Assembly (NCBI GenBank): GCA_015061165.1
Contig: SUXC01000013.1
Location: 1 to 64,000, forward strand
Length of the DNA: 64,000 nt
Direction: 5' to 3'
Origin: Bacteroidales bacterium
Lineage (GTDB): Bacteria; Bacteroidota; Bacteroidia; Bacteroidales; Paludibacteraceae
Part shown: in pieces, positions 1-9,119 of the stretch
Layout of the letters: the number at the start of each line of letters is the position of its first letter
Position numbering within the stretch: position 1 is the stretch's first letter
The notes under the pieces: generated by a model
Told to the model about the DNA's origin: nothing
Databases searched by the model: none
Seen by the model: the letters and a program-made list of their open reading frames with translations, nothing else
Position numbers and translations under genes: made by a program

Positions 1-540
1 CAACCTTCAAGGCAACCAACGATTTGAATGGTGATGCAAGTGTAAGTGCAGTAGCATACTATCATTGCGAGGATACTGAGGCTATGGGTAATGCAACCAA
101 GAATTTGGTACAAGGTCATGTAGGCGAGCGTGAGGTATCTTACAAAGAGCTCACCGATATGATAGGTCAAGCTGAGGTACTTTACGTACAAGTTACTGAT
201 ATTACAGTAGCTGGCGAGGATTGCGAGCACGCAATTGCATTGGATTGGAGCGACGTTAAGTTGTCGCAACTGGTTGAGGGTAACTGGTACAAACTTGACT
301 TCTCTGAGGTACACGCTAACCAACTCAACCCAACCTTCAAGGCAACCAACGATTTGAATGGTGATGCAAGTGTAAGTGCAGTAGCATATTATCATTGCGA
401 GGATACTGAGGCTATGGGTAACGCAACCAAGAAATTGGCACAAGGTCATGTAGGCGAGCGTGAGGTATCTTACAAAGAGCTCACCGACATGATAGGTCAA
501 GCTGAGGTACTTTACGTACAAGTTACTGATATTACAGTAG
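1..540 (+). repeat. 330-bp in-gene tandem repeat
   Basis: The word starting GATTTGAATGGTGATGCAAG recurs exactly 330 bp apart (about bases 21 and 351). Both copies continue nearly base-identical for about 190 bp. The first copy is cut by the window edge. Confidence 0.9.
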
Positions 541-2882
541 CTAAAGTTGATCCATGTGCTGACATCCCTGAAATCGATTGGACTAAGGGTATTAAGTTGA
601 GCCAATTGCAAGAAGGTGCTATGTATAAGTTGAATGTAGCATCTGTTCACGAAGGTAAAGCAGACGTAATGGTTTCTGTGGAAAATGACTTGACTTGCAA
701 GACACGTGTTGCTGCATCAGCATACTACGACTGCCAAGATGATGAAACATTCTTTGAGGGCTCTTATGCATTCGAATTGGGTGCAAAAGAATACGTAGTT
801 AAGTATGATGAGTTCCAAGACTATGTAGCTGAATATATTGAGTATGTATATGTTCAAGTTGACAAGATTGAATGTGATCAACCATGCTACGAAACTACAA
901 CGATCCTTGTTGATAGTGTGTGCGATGGTAAAGAGTTTGTTGATCCTATTACAGGTGAGCAACACATCATCTCTACATTAATTCCTTCTACTCTCACTTG
1001 GAACGATACTATCGTGAAGGAAGAAGGTTGCGACAGCATCTATACCATCGTAGTAGATCCTATCGTAGCTCCTGATATGCTGACTAAGGAAGAATTAGTG
1101 GCTATTGGTGGTGCTCCAGTATTGGTAGCAGGTGAGGTAGTAGTAACTGATGGTACAGAAGCTATTATTGTTGCTCACTACAACGGTATGCAATCCGATA
1201 AGAACATCGCTCATGTGGATAGCGTAGTTTGGACTGCTGGTGCAGGTGCAAAACTTGCATGTGATGCAGTAGAACACACTATGGTTCTGACCGTTTATGC
1301 AGGTTGCGAATTTGTTAAATCGGCAACATACACATTCGATGGTGTAGTCCCAGTAGATGTTGTTGAGACAACTGAGACCGCTACTATCTGCGAGGGTGAG
1401 ACCTATGAATGGGATGGAAAGCAATTGTCTGAGACTGGTAGCTACCCAATGGAGATTACCAATGCAGCTGGTTGCGTAGTTGAAATCAAGACACTTGAGT
1501 TGACCGTAACTCCTGCAGAGACCGTAACCTTGGCAGCCGTAGAGGCATGCGATAGTTACGAGTGGCATGGTGTAACTTACACCGAGAGTGGTGAGTACAC
1601 CTATACCGAGAACTGCAAGACCGAGGTATTGCCATTGACCATCGTTAAGTCAGAGACCGTAACCTTGGCAGCCGTAGAGGTATGCGATAGTTACGAGTGG
1701 CATGGTGTAACTTACACCGAGAGCGGTGAGTACACCTATACCGAGAACTGCAAGACTGAGGTACTGCCATTGACCATCGTTAAGTCGGAGACCGTCACTT
1801 TGGCAGCCGTAGAGGCATGCGATAGTTACGAGTGGCATGGTGTAACTTACACCGAGAGTGGTGAGTACACCTATACCGAGAACTGCAAGACCGAGGTATT
1901 GCCATTGACCATCGTTAAGTCGGAGACCGTAACTTTGGCAGCCGTAGAGGCATGCGATAGCTATGAGTGGCATGGTGTTACTTATACCGAGAGTGGTGAG
2001 TACACCTATACCGAGAACTGCAAGACCGAGGTATTGCCATTGACCATCGTTAAGTCAGAGACTGTAACCTTAGACCCAGTTGTGGCATGCGAAAGTTACG
2101 AGTGGCATGGTGTAACTTATACCGAGAGCGGTGAATACACTTACACAGATAACTGCATGACCGAGGTTCTGAAGTTGACTATCAATACTACTGTAACCGA
2201 GGAGATTACCGTTACTGAGTGCCATGCATACACATGGCGTGGTGAAACTTACACCGTAAGTGGCGACTACACCTACGAGGGCGATTGCTACAAGGAGATT
2301 CTCCACTTGACAATTGAAGGTCAAATCCCAGAGAATAATCCAGAGTTAGCTGAGGCTGAAGCTGTAGCTAAGTATGGCAACCGCTTGGTTATGCTCCACT
2401 TGAACAACTTCGTTGAGAAGTATGGTTGGACTCCAGCTGCTGGAGATGTTATGTGGTATCAAGTAAATGGTGATGTAGATACCTCATGGGAGGTTGAAAA
2501 CGATACACCACTTGGTACTGGCTACTACATCGATAGTCAAGAGGGCTACACTGGTGAAGTATATGCAGTTATCAATGCTTCTACAGAGGATAAATGTCAA
2601 AACATTTACCGCACGAAGGTTATTGCATTGGTTCCTGCTGGTCAAGCTCCTAAGTTGATGCCAACTATTGCTCGTCCAAGCGAGGATCTCCACTTGATGA
2701 ACTTGAACCCATCTAATGTAACCGAGGTTCGCGTATTCAATACGAGCGGTGAATTGATGGCAACTTACCAAGCTGAAGAAGCATCTGAGTTTGTATTCAA
2801 GGCTGCAACATTGCCAGGTTACTACATGGTAGAGGTTCAACACAATGGTGAGCAAACTACTTTGCGCTACATTGTTAAATAA
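3..2882 (+). CDS. Large repetitive secreted protein with T9SS-type C-terminal domain, 5' partial
   Basis: The frame is open from base 3 and the true start lies upstream of the window; 959 residues are visible. The first part holds two nearly identical 110-residue units (bases 1-540) and a diverged third. The middle (1518-2192) is five near-identical 45-residue units with the core CDSYEWHGVTYTESGEYTYT, a diverged sixth up to about 2327, and a more distant relative just before. Such Cys/aromatic repeats are common in long Bacteroidetes surface proteins. The last ~70 residues (VRVFNTSGELMATY... YYMVEV... LRYIVK) match the pattern of type A T9SS sorting domains. Inference: exported by T9SS and surface-anchored, adhesin- or matrix-like. 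No catalytic domain is seen. Confidence 0.75.
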   Translation, partial: TFKATNDLNGDASVSAVAYYHCEDTEAMGNATKNLVQGHVGEREVSYKELTDMIGQAEVLYVQVTDITVAGEDCEHAIALDWSDVKLSQLVEGNWYKLDFSEVHANQLNPTFKATNDLNGDASVSAVAYYHCEDTEAMGNATKKLAQGHVGEREVSYKELTDMIGQAEVLYVQVTDITVAKVDPCADIPEIDWTKGIKLSQLQEGAMYKLNVASVHEGKADVMVSVENDLTCKTRVAASAYYDCQDDETFFEGSYAFELGAKEYVVKYDEFQDYVAEYIEYVYVQVDKIECDQPCYETTTILVDSVCDGKEFVDPITGEQHIISTLIPSTLTWNDTIVKEEGCDSIYTIVVDPIVAPDMLTKEELVAIGGAPVLVAGEVVVTDGTEAIIVAHYNGMQSDKNIAHVDSVVWTAGAGAKLACDAVEHTMVLTVYAGCEFVKSATYTFDGVVPVDVVETTETATICEGETYEWDGKQLSETGSYPMEITNAAGCVVEIKTLELTVTPAETVTLAAVEACDSYEWHGVTYTESGEYTYTENCKTEVLPLTIVKSETVTLAAVEVCDSYEWHGVTYTESGEYTYTENCKTEVLPLTIVKSETVTLAAVEACDSYEWHGVTYTESGEYTYTENCKTEVLPLTIVKSETVTLAAVEACDSYEWHGVTYTESGEYTYTENCKTEVLPLTIVKSETVTLDPVVACESYEWHGVTYTESGEYTYTDNCMTEVLKLTINTTVTEEITVTECHAYTWRGETYTVSGDYTYEGDCYKEILHLTIEGQIPENNPELAEAEAVAKYGNRLVMLHLNNFVEKYGWTPAAGDVMWYQVNGDVDTSWEVENDTPLGTGYYIDSQEGYTGEVYAVINASTEDKCQNIYRTKVIALVPAGQAPKLMPTIARPSEDLHLMNLNPSNVTEVRVFNTSGELMATYQAEEASEFVFKAATLPGYYMVEVQHNGEQTTLRYIVK
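1518..2192 (+). repeat. 135-bp in-gene tandem repeat, five copies
   Basis: Copies begin at 1518, 1653, 1788, 1923 and 2058, each starting with a GAGAC(C/T)GT word and encoding 45 residues. The first four differ by only a few, mostly synonymous, bases; the fifth is a little more diverged. A sixth, clearly diverged unit follows from 2193. Near-identity at the DNA level points to recent expansion or gene conversion. Confidence 0.95.
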
Positions 2883-2899
2883 TAATGGGAGGAAATGAA

Positions 2900-4216
2900 A
2901 TGAAAACAATTATGAATAATAAAATGTTTAAGGTAATCCTGTTGGTGGCAATTTTTGCCACCACACAGGTATCTTTGTCCAGCGTTTCAGCACAGACCGC
3001 CGAGGCTCAAAAACCTGCTGTAGAGTTTGTTTATAGTACAGGTGCACCTATGGAAATCGGTGATACTGTGATGATCCACAAAGATAGTTTGCGCTATATC
3101 ACAGGTGAGCGTATGTCAACTTGGGTTTATGATGTTCCTCATCAAATTCGTCAGTTGGGTACCAAGACCAAACCTACAGGCGTGTTGCTCCGTGGTATCT
3201 ACTCTTGGATTGCTCAGGGTAGTTTGATTCCTATGAACTACAACAAGACTCAAGAGTATTTTGATGCAATTCGTGCAGCAGAAGAAGCAGAACGTGCTCG
3301 TATCGCTGCTGAGGCAGCTGCCGCTGCAGCTGCAGAAGAGGCTGCTCGTGCTAAAATGTTCGAGGAGTTTGTTGAGGAAGATACGATTGTAGAGCAAGAC
3401 ACTGTGGTACCTGATTTGCCATACCAAGTGGATCGCTTCTCCATTGGTGTACGTGCTGGTCTTGCTGCACAAAGTATTCCTTCCTTCGGTTTCTCCACTA
3501 TGCTTGACTTGCGATATGCTCACTATTGGGTAGAATCCAGCAAGAGCATCAAGTATGGTATTATGACGGGAGTAAGTGTTGGCTATATGCAATATGGTCA
3601 AACACTCGGCTCAAACAAATATGCTGGTTTGAGCAGTTATACCGTTCGTGTACCAGATGCTATAGGTTATGTGGATTATGCAGTGGACATTGACAAAGCT
3701 CATGCTGTAAACCGTCAAGTTCAATTGGAAGTTCCTGTAATGTTCTCAATGATTACTCCTATTGGTCTTTACTTGAACGCTGGTCCTAAATTGATCTTGC
3801 CTGCTTATGCTGGCTATCATCAAGATATGTCTGGTGTAACATTGCAAGCTACTCACGAGACAGGTGTTGCTATGCCTCAAGACCACTGGTTGATGGGTGT
3901 CATAGAAGATGCTGTTGAGAGTGGCAAGAACAGAAACGCTTGGGATGTTACTGTAGGTTTGGGTGCTGAATTTGGCTACGAACTCACCTTTGGCTCAGAC
4001 TATGCCTTGGATTTGGGTATCTACGCAACATACGGTATCAATACTAAGACCTATAAAGATGCTACTGGACAAATCCTAACTATCACTCCTCCAGACAATG
4101 TAAATGTTGGTACAGGCAAAATGCAATCTATTATGAATGCTGGTCCAATGAATATGTCTTACTTGGATGCTGGTTTGAAGGTTACATTCCACTTCAACTG
4201 GGATAACAAAGAATAA
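2900..4216 (+). CDS. Outer-membrane beta-barrel protein with Ala/Glu-rich helical segment
   Basis: 438 residues. The ATG at 2900 is chosen over the in-frame ATG at 2885 because GGGAGGAA just upstream is a good ribosome site and the product then opens with a signal peptide (MKTIMNNKMFK, a hydrophobic core, cleavage near SVSAQ). Residues around 125-150 are an Ala/Glu/Arg-rich stretch (EEAERARIAAEAAAAAA) likely to form a helix or coiled coil. The rest is rich in alternating aromatic and glycine patterns (YAHYWVES, VSVGYMQYG) and ends in aromatic VTFHFNW, as expected of an outer-membrane barrel. It starts 17 bp after the adhesin stop, so the two are probably co-transcribed. Family not recognised. 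Confidence 0.65.
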   Translation: MKTIMNNKMFKVILLVAIFATTQVSLSSVSAQTAEAQKPAVEFVYSTGAPMEIGDTVMIHKDSLRYITGERMSTWVYDVPHQIRQLGTKTKPTGVLLRGIYSWIAQGSLIPMNYNKTQEYFDAIRAAEEAERARIAAEAAAAAAAEEAARAKMFEEFVEEDTIVEQDTVVPDLPYQVDRFSIGVRAGLAAQSIPSFGFSTMLDLRYAHYWVESSKSIKYGIMTGVSVGYMQYGQTLGSNKYAGLSSYTVRVPDAIGYVDYAVDIDKAHAVNRQVQLEVPVMFSMITPIGLYLNAGPKLILPAYAGYHQDMSGVTLQATHETGVAMPQDHWLMGVIEDAVESGKNRNAWDVTVGLGAEFGYELTFGSDYALDLGIYATYGINTKTYKDATGQILTITPPDNVNVGTGKMQSIMNAGPMNMSYLDAGLKVTFHFNWDNKE

Positions 4217-4243
4217 GCAGATAATCCATAAGGATATTATACA

Positions 4244-4275
4244 AACAACGGCTGTGAAATCTCACAGCCGTTGTT
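4244..4275. terminator. Bidirectional terminator hairpin
   Basis: A perfect 14-bp inverted repeat (4244-4257 and 4262-4275) with a 4-base loop lies between two convergent genes, and the stem ends are A/T-rich on both sides. It can end transcription from either direction. Confidence 0.85.
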
Positions 4276-4384
4276 GTATTAGTACTTATCTATTTCAACA
4301 AACATGTATGAACCTACAAGGAAAGTACAGGACAGTACTGAGATGGTAACGGAGTGGTAATGGTAAAGATGGCTGGAAAGGTGG

Positions 4385-6103
4385 TTAGAATCGCCATTTT
4401 ACACCAACCAAGAAGTGTATGCCTTGCGATTGGTAACCGTAGAAAATATCGTGTTTGCGATTGAGATAATCATTCACTTGTGCATATACTGCTAACCAAC
4501 GATTGATAGCGTACTGACCACCGATATTCAATGAGATGATTGGCTTGAGTTCGACAGCAGAAGCACCTTCTGGATATTTCTGAACATAAGCCATTCTACT
4601 ACCTGCAAAATAATTCTCCGAGTAAATACTCCATTTAGAGTTAATATGTACGTCAAGGCGTGCATTGATATCCCAATTAGGGCGGTCAAAAATGTAGGTA
4701 CCTTTGATATTAGTGGATTGGAGATGTGGACTTTCAGGATCTATGGATGAGATAGGCTCTTGTTGATAGAAATAGTAATTACCACCTACATTGATTTCTA
4801 CAATATCGCGGTAGTGGTAGTGAAGATTTGCACCTACTTTCCAACGTTGGTAATCGTTCTGCCATAAACTGTAGTATGCAATACTCTCGCTATCATAACG
4901 TTGTTCTGCGTGCATATTACATGCTCCTATAAAATATGCGTAGCCACCATATATATCAATCAGTAGTGTACGTGCAGGACGCAGTTTAAAACCGATTTGT
5001 GCATCCACTGGGGTATATGCACGTGGTTCGCTCCATGCCAAACCTTGCACTACATTCAGATAGCGGTTGTAGCACATATACTCCTCCAACGAGCCAAGTG
5101 CATAATGACCTGTAGCAAGAGCGTAGATATGGAAGATATTATCCATCATGTTCCATTCGAATTGCACATTGGGCGATGGAGCAAAGCTCAAGTTCTCCAC
5201 CGTACTCAGTAACTCACCAGTACCTATATTCATATTGAGGTTTACACCCAAATGCAGGTGGATATGCTTATCATTGTACTCATAGAATGGTTCTATACGA
5301 ATGGCATGGCGTGGTGATGCGGCAAGGGTAGTATCAAAACGAGTGTAGAAATGGTTCTGCACATACGCTTTGACACCCGCACTATGCGTATTGTCTGACC
5401 ACCATAGGTTGAGATGTGATTGTGCTTGGTGTTCGACAGCAAACTGCTCTGCAATAAAAGCATTGTACCCCGTCTGTATGAGATATTTCACAGGCGTTTT
5501 GCCTGTTGATTGCACACCTATCTTAGCCTTGGCGTTCCATAGCGTACGCCAAGGGAAATTTGTCATAGGCGTACGGTCTTCGTGGCGATAGGTGTATGCC
5601 TGATTCTCTCCCTCAATGCCAAAATAGAAATCAGCTTCTGAGAAGTGGCGCGTAACTTGCATTCCTAATTGAGATTGCGATAGCGCGTCTTTCCCCCAAT
5701 ACGCATCGTGGTTGGCAAAAAGGTTGAGCGACATTTTCTTCTTCTGGTGAATTTGATAACCAAACAGGAAGTGCGTATTGCGATAGCCTCCTGCTGCATC
5801 TATCACTCCGTTTAATGGTGCTTGCGGGATAAACCGAGCTTCTGCCACGCGCAATGGATTGAGCATATGGCCAATAGATAGCGAATCGGAATATGTAGAA
5901 TATATCACAGGGGCGAGTGGTATATCTGGAGTAAGGATATTTGGGCGCGGGTTAATCTTACCTGCGCTCTGTATCACAGGTTGGAAATCACGCTCCACAG
6001 TGACAATACGCTTGAGCGTAGTGTCGTTTTGAGCTATTGACAAGTGGCAGTTGATTATAGACAACTGGCAGGTGGCGATGAACAGTATGATAGACTTTCT
6101 CAT
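4385..6103 (-). CDS. Outer-membrane beta-barrel (TonB-receptor-like) protein
   Basis: 572 residues with an N-terminal signal peptide (cleavage near SIAQN). The mature part is full of alternating aromatic strands (FLFGYQIHQ, YYFYQQEP) and ends with FLVGVKWRF, a typical terminal aromatic outer-membrane signature. There is no clear plug domain, so TonB-receptor-like is only a shape-based label. Its start overlaps the stop of the upstream TPR gene by ATGA, so the two are translationally coupled and probably work together at the outer membrane. The signal peptide contains CQLSIINCHLSIAQ, encoded by a degenerate word repeat (bases about 6032-6076), an odd insertion in a leader. Confidence 0.6.
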   Translation of the reverse strand: MRKSIILFIATCQLSIINCHLSIAQNDTTLKRIVTVERDFQPVIQSAGKINPRPNILTPDIPLAPVIYSTYSDSLSIGHMLNPLRVAEARFIPQAPLNGVIDAAGGYRNTHFLFGYQIHQKKKMSLNLFANHDAYWGKDALSQSQLGMQVTRHFSEADFYFGIEGENQAYTYRHEDRTPMTNFPWRTLWNAKAKIGVQSTGKTPVKYLIQTGYNAFIAEQFAVEHQAQSHLNLWWSDNTHSAGVKAYVQNHFYTRFDTTLAASPRHAIRIEPFYEYNDKHIHLHLGVNLNMNIGTGELLSTVENLSFAPSPNVQFEWNMMDNIFHIYALATGHYALGSLEEYMCYNRYLNVVQGLAWSEPRAYTPVDAQIGFKLRPARTLLIDIYGGYAYFIGACNMHAEQRYDSESIAYYSLWQNDYQRWKVGANLHYHYRDIVEINVGGNYYFYQQEPISSIDPESPHLQSTNIKGTYIFDRPNWDINARLDVHINSKWSIYSENYFAGSRMAYVQKYPEGASAVELKPIISLNIGGQYAINRWLAVYAQVNDYLNRKHDIFYGYQSQGIHFLVGVKWRF

Positions 6104-9036
6104 AGTATAGTATCCTCTTCTATTTCAGTTGATGCTTGTTGGTTGGCTGTTTCCAGTGTTGCAATCTCTTGCAACTTATCTGCAATAATAGTTGTTATAT
6201 CATCTTGTTGCTGATAATTGCTCTGTAGTGCTAATAGGTATTGTTTGGCTTGGAAGATATCATTGCGTTGTACGTTGATATCTGAGAGTAAAATCAGACT
6301 CTTCGCTAACCAATACTGTTGCGTTGTTTGCATTTGAGTGAAGGACATGACCTCCTCTTCAGCCAATTCTATAGAACCCAATTGGAAATAAGCATTTGCC
6401 AATTGGTATTTGGCTTCAGCTCCCATAGGTGTTCTCACCTCTTTGGAGAGTGGAGTGAGATCGACCACCGCCAATCCATATTGTTGGTTGCTAAGGTGCG
6501 CTTTAGCGCGATAGTAGAGGGCTTCTTGGCGGATATTGTCGGTTAGTTGATCTTGCTCTAACAACTGTGTGGCAGCAGCAATAACCGCCTCTATATTGCC
6601 CTCATGCTGATTACAACGTAAGATACCTAATTGGGCAGTGATGCGCATGTTGGATGAGGATGCTACACGCAACATCTGTTGGAAATAATATGCTGCTGTC
6701 TTATATTCCTCTTTATCGTATGCTATTTCTGCTGAGCGCATACATGCCTCTTCCATATATGGGTTACCCTCAATAGCAGCTAAAGCGCTATATTGCTCTT
6801 GTGCTGCATCATATTTACGAAGTTGATAAAAACTATTGGCTGCATAATAAAGCGCTGTCACGCAGTATCGTCCGCCAGGGCAGAACGAAGTGATGTATGT
6901 AGTCATACCCGCAGCAGCTTCCTCGTAGTTACCCATAATGTATTGCAGTTCTGCCGTTACATAGACCAATGAGTCTTCTTGACTCGAAGTCCGCATATTG
7001 ATTTTGTTGAGCGTCTTGGTATATGCCAAATAATCGCTGATATTGTTGGTTTCTACATATACTTGCTCCAATCCTTCGAGCGCAGCGTATGCCTCTTCGC
7101 TACCTGCATATTTTTGGATAGTATTTTTGTATGCCTGAATTGCTTTGTCATATTGCTTGAGTGTGCGATAGGTCATACTTAACTCCAATGCTGCTTTTGC
7201 TGCTTTATTACTATTGGGGTACTGCCCTAAAATACGAGTGTACATCTTGATTGCTTCTTCGTTTTGGTCCAATTGCAGATGGGCACGTGCGGTCTCGTAT
7301 AATGCATCATCTGCATAATCTGAACGTGGGTAGCGTGATGATAGTTGTCCCATTTTTTGTATCTTTTCAGGATAGCGGTGCAGCAGTCCCAGTGCATACC
7401 CTTGCTGGAAGAGGGCATAGTCAGTGGCATAGTTGCCAAGGCGTATGGCACGTTCGTAGGTCGCCACTGCATCATCAAATTGGCGGCTACTGAATAGACA
7501 ATCGCCCAAACGGTTGAGCGCATCGGTGAACAGCGTTTGCGTGCTATCCGCTTGCGAGATGTATTGACGGAAGACATACTCCGCTTGCTTGAGCAACTGT
7601 TGGTTAAATAGGGCATACGCTTTGAGGTACAAGGCGGTGGTGTAGTTCTTGGACTTTGGGGCATTCGATTGTTTGACAAATACTTCTATGTCCTCAATAC
7701 AAGCAGGATATTGCAGCATGCGATAACGACTCTCCGCACGCATATAGTATGCTTCGGTCTTGTAATGGGATGATTTCTTCTCGTTCTTAATCACCTGTGT
7801 CATCCAATTAGCAGCCTCCTTCATATTGCCTTGCAGGAATGCATCTATACCTAATTGATAGCGTAGGAACTGTATCGTTTCTTGCATCTTGGCATCAGGA
7901 TGCTTGATGCCTACCAAAGCATCGTATGCTGCTTTATAGTTCTTGCTATTCATATACATGTCTGCCATCAGAGCATAGACATTATTCGTATATTTGGTGT
8001 TAGGATATTCGCGCAAGAAATCTTGAAAGGCAGTAATGTTATCGCCCAACGCTGACCCTTGTAGATAGGTGATTTGCACATAGTTATACATGGCTTCCTC
8101 ACGCACTCGGCTATTGATATTCAGTCGCATAGCGGCAGCGTAGGATAGTTTGGCTTTCTCCTCTTCCCCTACGCGCAGGTAACTATGACCAAGGTGCAGG
8201 TATGTGCTCTCCGAGATGGAGTCTTTCTGCTCTTTGATGTTTTTGAGTTGTTGGATAGCCTCTTGGTATTTGCCTACTTTGTAGTTAGCAACGCCCAGCA
8301 GGTAGATGTCGCTGCGCAGAGGTTCGCGTTCTTGTTCGAGGGTTAGTGTATGGTATGCTTCCAAATGTTGGATAGCATCGTTGTAGGCACTATCTTGATA
8401 GTACATTTCTCCCAACATACGGTGCAGCTCGTAATTGTGCTTGTTGTCAGGGAATGTATCTAATAGTTGATTAGCTCGGGTATAAACCTGCTCATAATTG
8501 CCTTGTGCATAATCAATTTGTACGAGATAATATGGTACAATCTGTTGATAACCAGCCAAGTGTTGTACAGATAGAAACTCAGCCAACGCATTTTGAAAAT
8601 CTTTGGTGCAATAGTAGCAATAACCTGCATAGTAGCGTGCATGAGGTGTATAGAGCGATTCCTTTTGCTTCACACGGAGAAGATAGGATAGAGCTTTTTC
8701 ATAGTTCTCCTGTTTGAGCAGTGCATATCCCCAATAGAAAAGCAACATTGGTTGCGTTTCGCGTGAAAGGTTCTTACCATTAACCTTAGCAAATGCTTTT
8801 GTGGCTTGTTTGTATTTTTCCTTTTCTACATGCAATACGCCTTCCATAAGGTAGATTTCGTCGCTATAAGGCGTGTATGGATACTGCTCAAGATAGGTCT
8901 TGAGATTAGCAGGAGTAGTTTTCAAGCGTTCTTGAAACTGCTTTTGCACTTCTCGGAAGTCAGATTCATAGTCTTGTGCGCTAACAATAGCTGTTACGAG
9001 CACGAAACCAATGATATAAATTATTTTTCGTTTCAT
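6100..9036 (-). CDS. Large periplasmic tetratricopeptide-repeat protein
   Basis: 978 residues. It opens with a signal peptide (MKRKIIYIIGFVLV, cleavage near VSAQDY). Almost the whole length is TPR-like helical hairpins, for example YEKALSYLLRVKQ, DDAVATYERAIRLG, NEEAIKMYTRILGQYPNS and YDKAIQAYKNTIQKY. There is no enzymatic motif. Known TPR proteins of this layout act as scaffolds in the periplasm. Coupling by ATGA overlap to the following barrel gene suggests an envelope-assembly or transport pair, which is inference. Confidence 0.75.
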   Translation of the reverse strand: MKRKIIYIIGFVLVTAIVSAQDYESDFREVQKQFQERLKTTPANLKTYLEQYPYTPYSDEIYLMEGVLHVEKEKYKQATKAFAKVNGKNLSRETQPMLLFYWGYALLKQENYEKALSYLLRVKQKESLYTPHARYYAGYCYYCTKDFQNALAEFLSVQHLAGYQQIVPYYLVQIDYAQGNYEQVYTRANQLLDTFPDNKHNYELHRMLGEMYYQDSAYNDAIQHLEAYHTLTLEQEREPLRSDIYLLGVANYKVGKYQEAIQQLKNIKEQKDSISESTYLHLGHSYLRVGEEEKAKLSYAAAMRLNINSRVREEAMYNYVQITYLQGSALGDNITAFQDFLREYPNTKYTNNVYALMADMYMNSKNYKAAYDALVGIKHPDAKMQETIQFLRYQLGIDAFLQGNMKEAANWMTQVIKNEKKSSHYKTEAYYMRAESRYRMLQYPACIEDIEVFVKQSNAPKSKNYTTALYLKAYALFNQQLLKQAEYVFRQYISQADSTQTLFTDALNRLGDCLFSSRQFDDAVATYERAIRLGNYATDYALFQQGYALGLLHRYPEKIQKMGQLSSRYPRSDYADDALYETARAHLQLDQNEEAIKMYTRILGQYPNSNKAAKAALELSMTYRTLKQYDKAIQAYKNTIQKYAGSEEAYAALEGLEQVYVETNNISDYLAYTKTLNKINMRTSSQEDSLVYVTAELQYIMGNYEEAAAGMTTYITSFCPGGRYCVTALYYAANSFYQLRKYDAAQEQYSALAAIEGNPYMEEACMRSAEIAYDKEEYKTAAYYFQQMLRVASSSNMRITAQLGILRCNQHEGNIEAVIAAATQLLEQDQLTDNIRQEALYYRAKAHLSNQQYGLAVVDLTPLSKEVRTPMGAEAKYQLANAYFQLGSIELAEEEVMSFTQMQTTQQYWLAKSLILLSDINVQRNDIFQAKQYLLALQSNYQQQDDITTIIADKLQEIATLETANQQASTEIEEDTIL

Positions 9037-9107
9037 TCTATGATGGACTCGAATTGTATAGTTATTGCATAGTTATTGTCTGGTTCTTGTATGGTGTAGG
9101 TAGCCAT
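9033..9107 (-). CDS. Possible 24-residue leader or small ORF
   Basis: ATG at 9105-9107 follows an AAAGAA ribosome site and reads MATYTIQEPDNN... to a TGA that overlaps the ATG of the TPR gene (ATGA). It starts 12 bp after the potD stop. The arrangement looks like translational coupling from potD into the TPR gene, but part of the sequence is a degenerate word repeat (CAATAACTATGCAATAACTA), so it could be chance. Confidence 0.3.
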   Translation of the reverse strand: MATYTIQEPDNNYAITIQFESIIE

Positions 9108-9119
9108 TTCTTTGAGGGG

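Noticed and set aside
1..2327. In-gene repeats of the large secreted protein as a CRISPR array
   Set aside because: Units are 330 and 135 bp, coding and without unique spacers; there are no cas genes. No CRISPR array was seen anywhere in the window.
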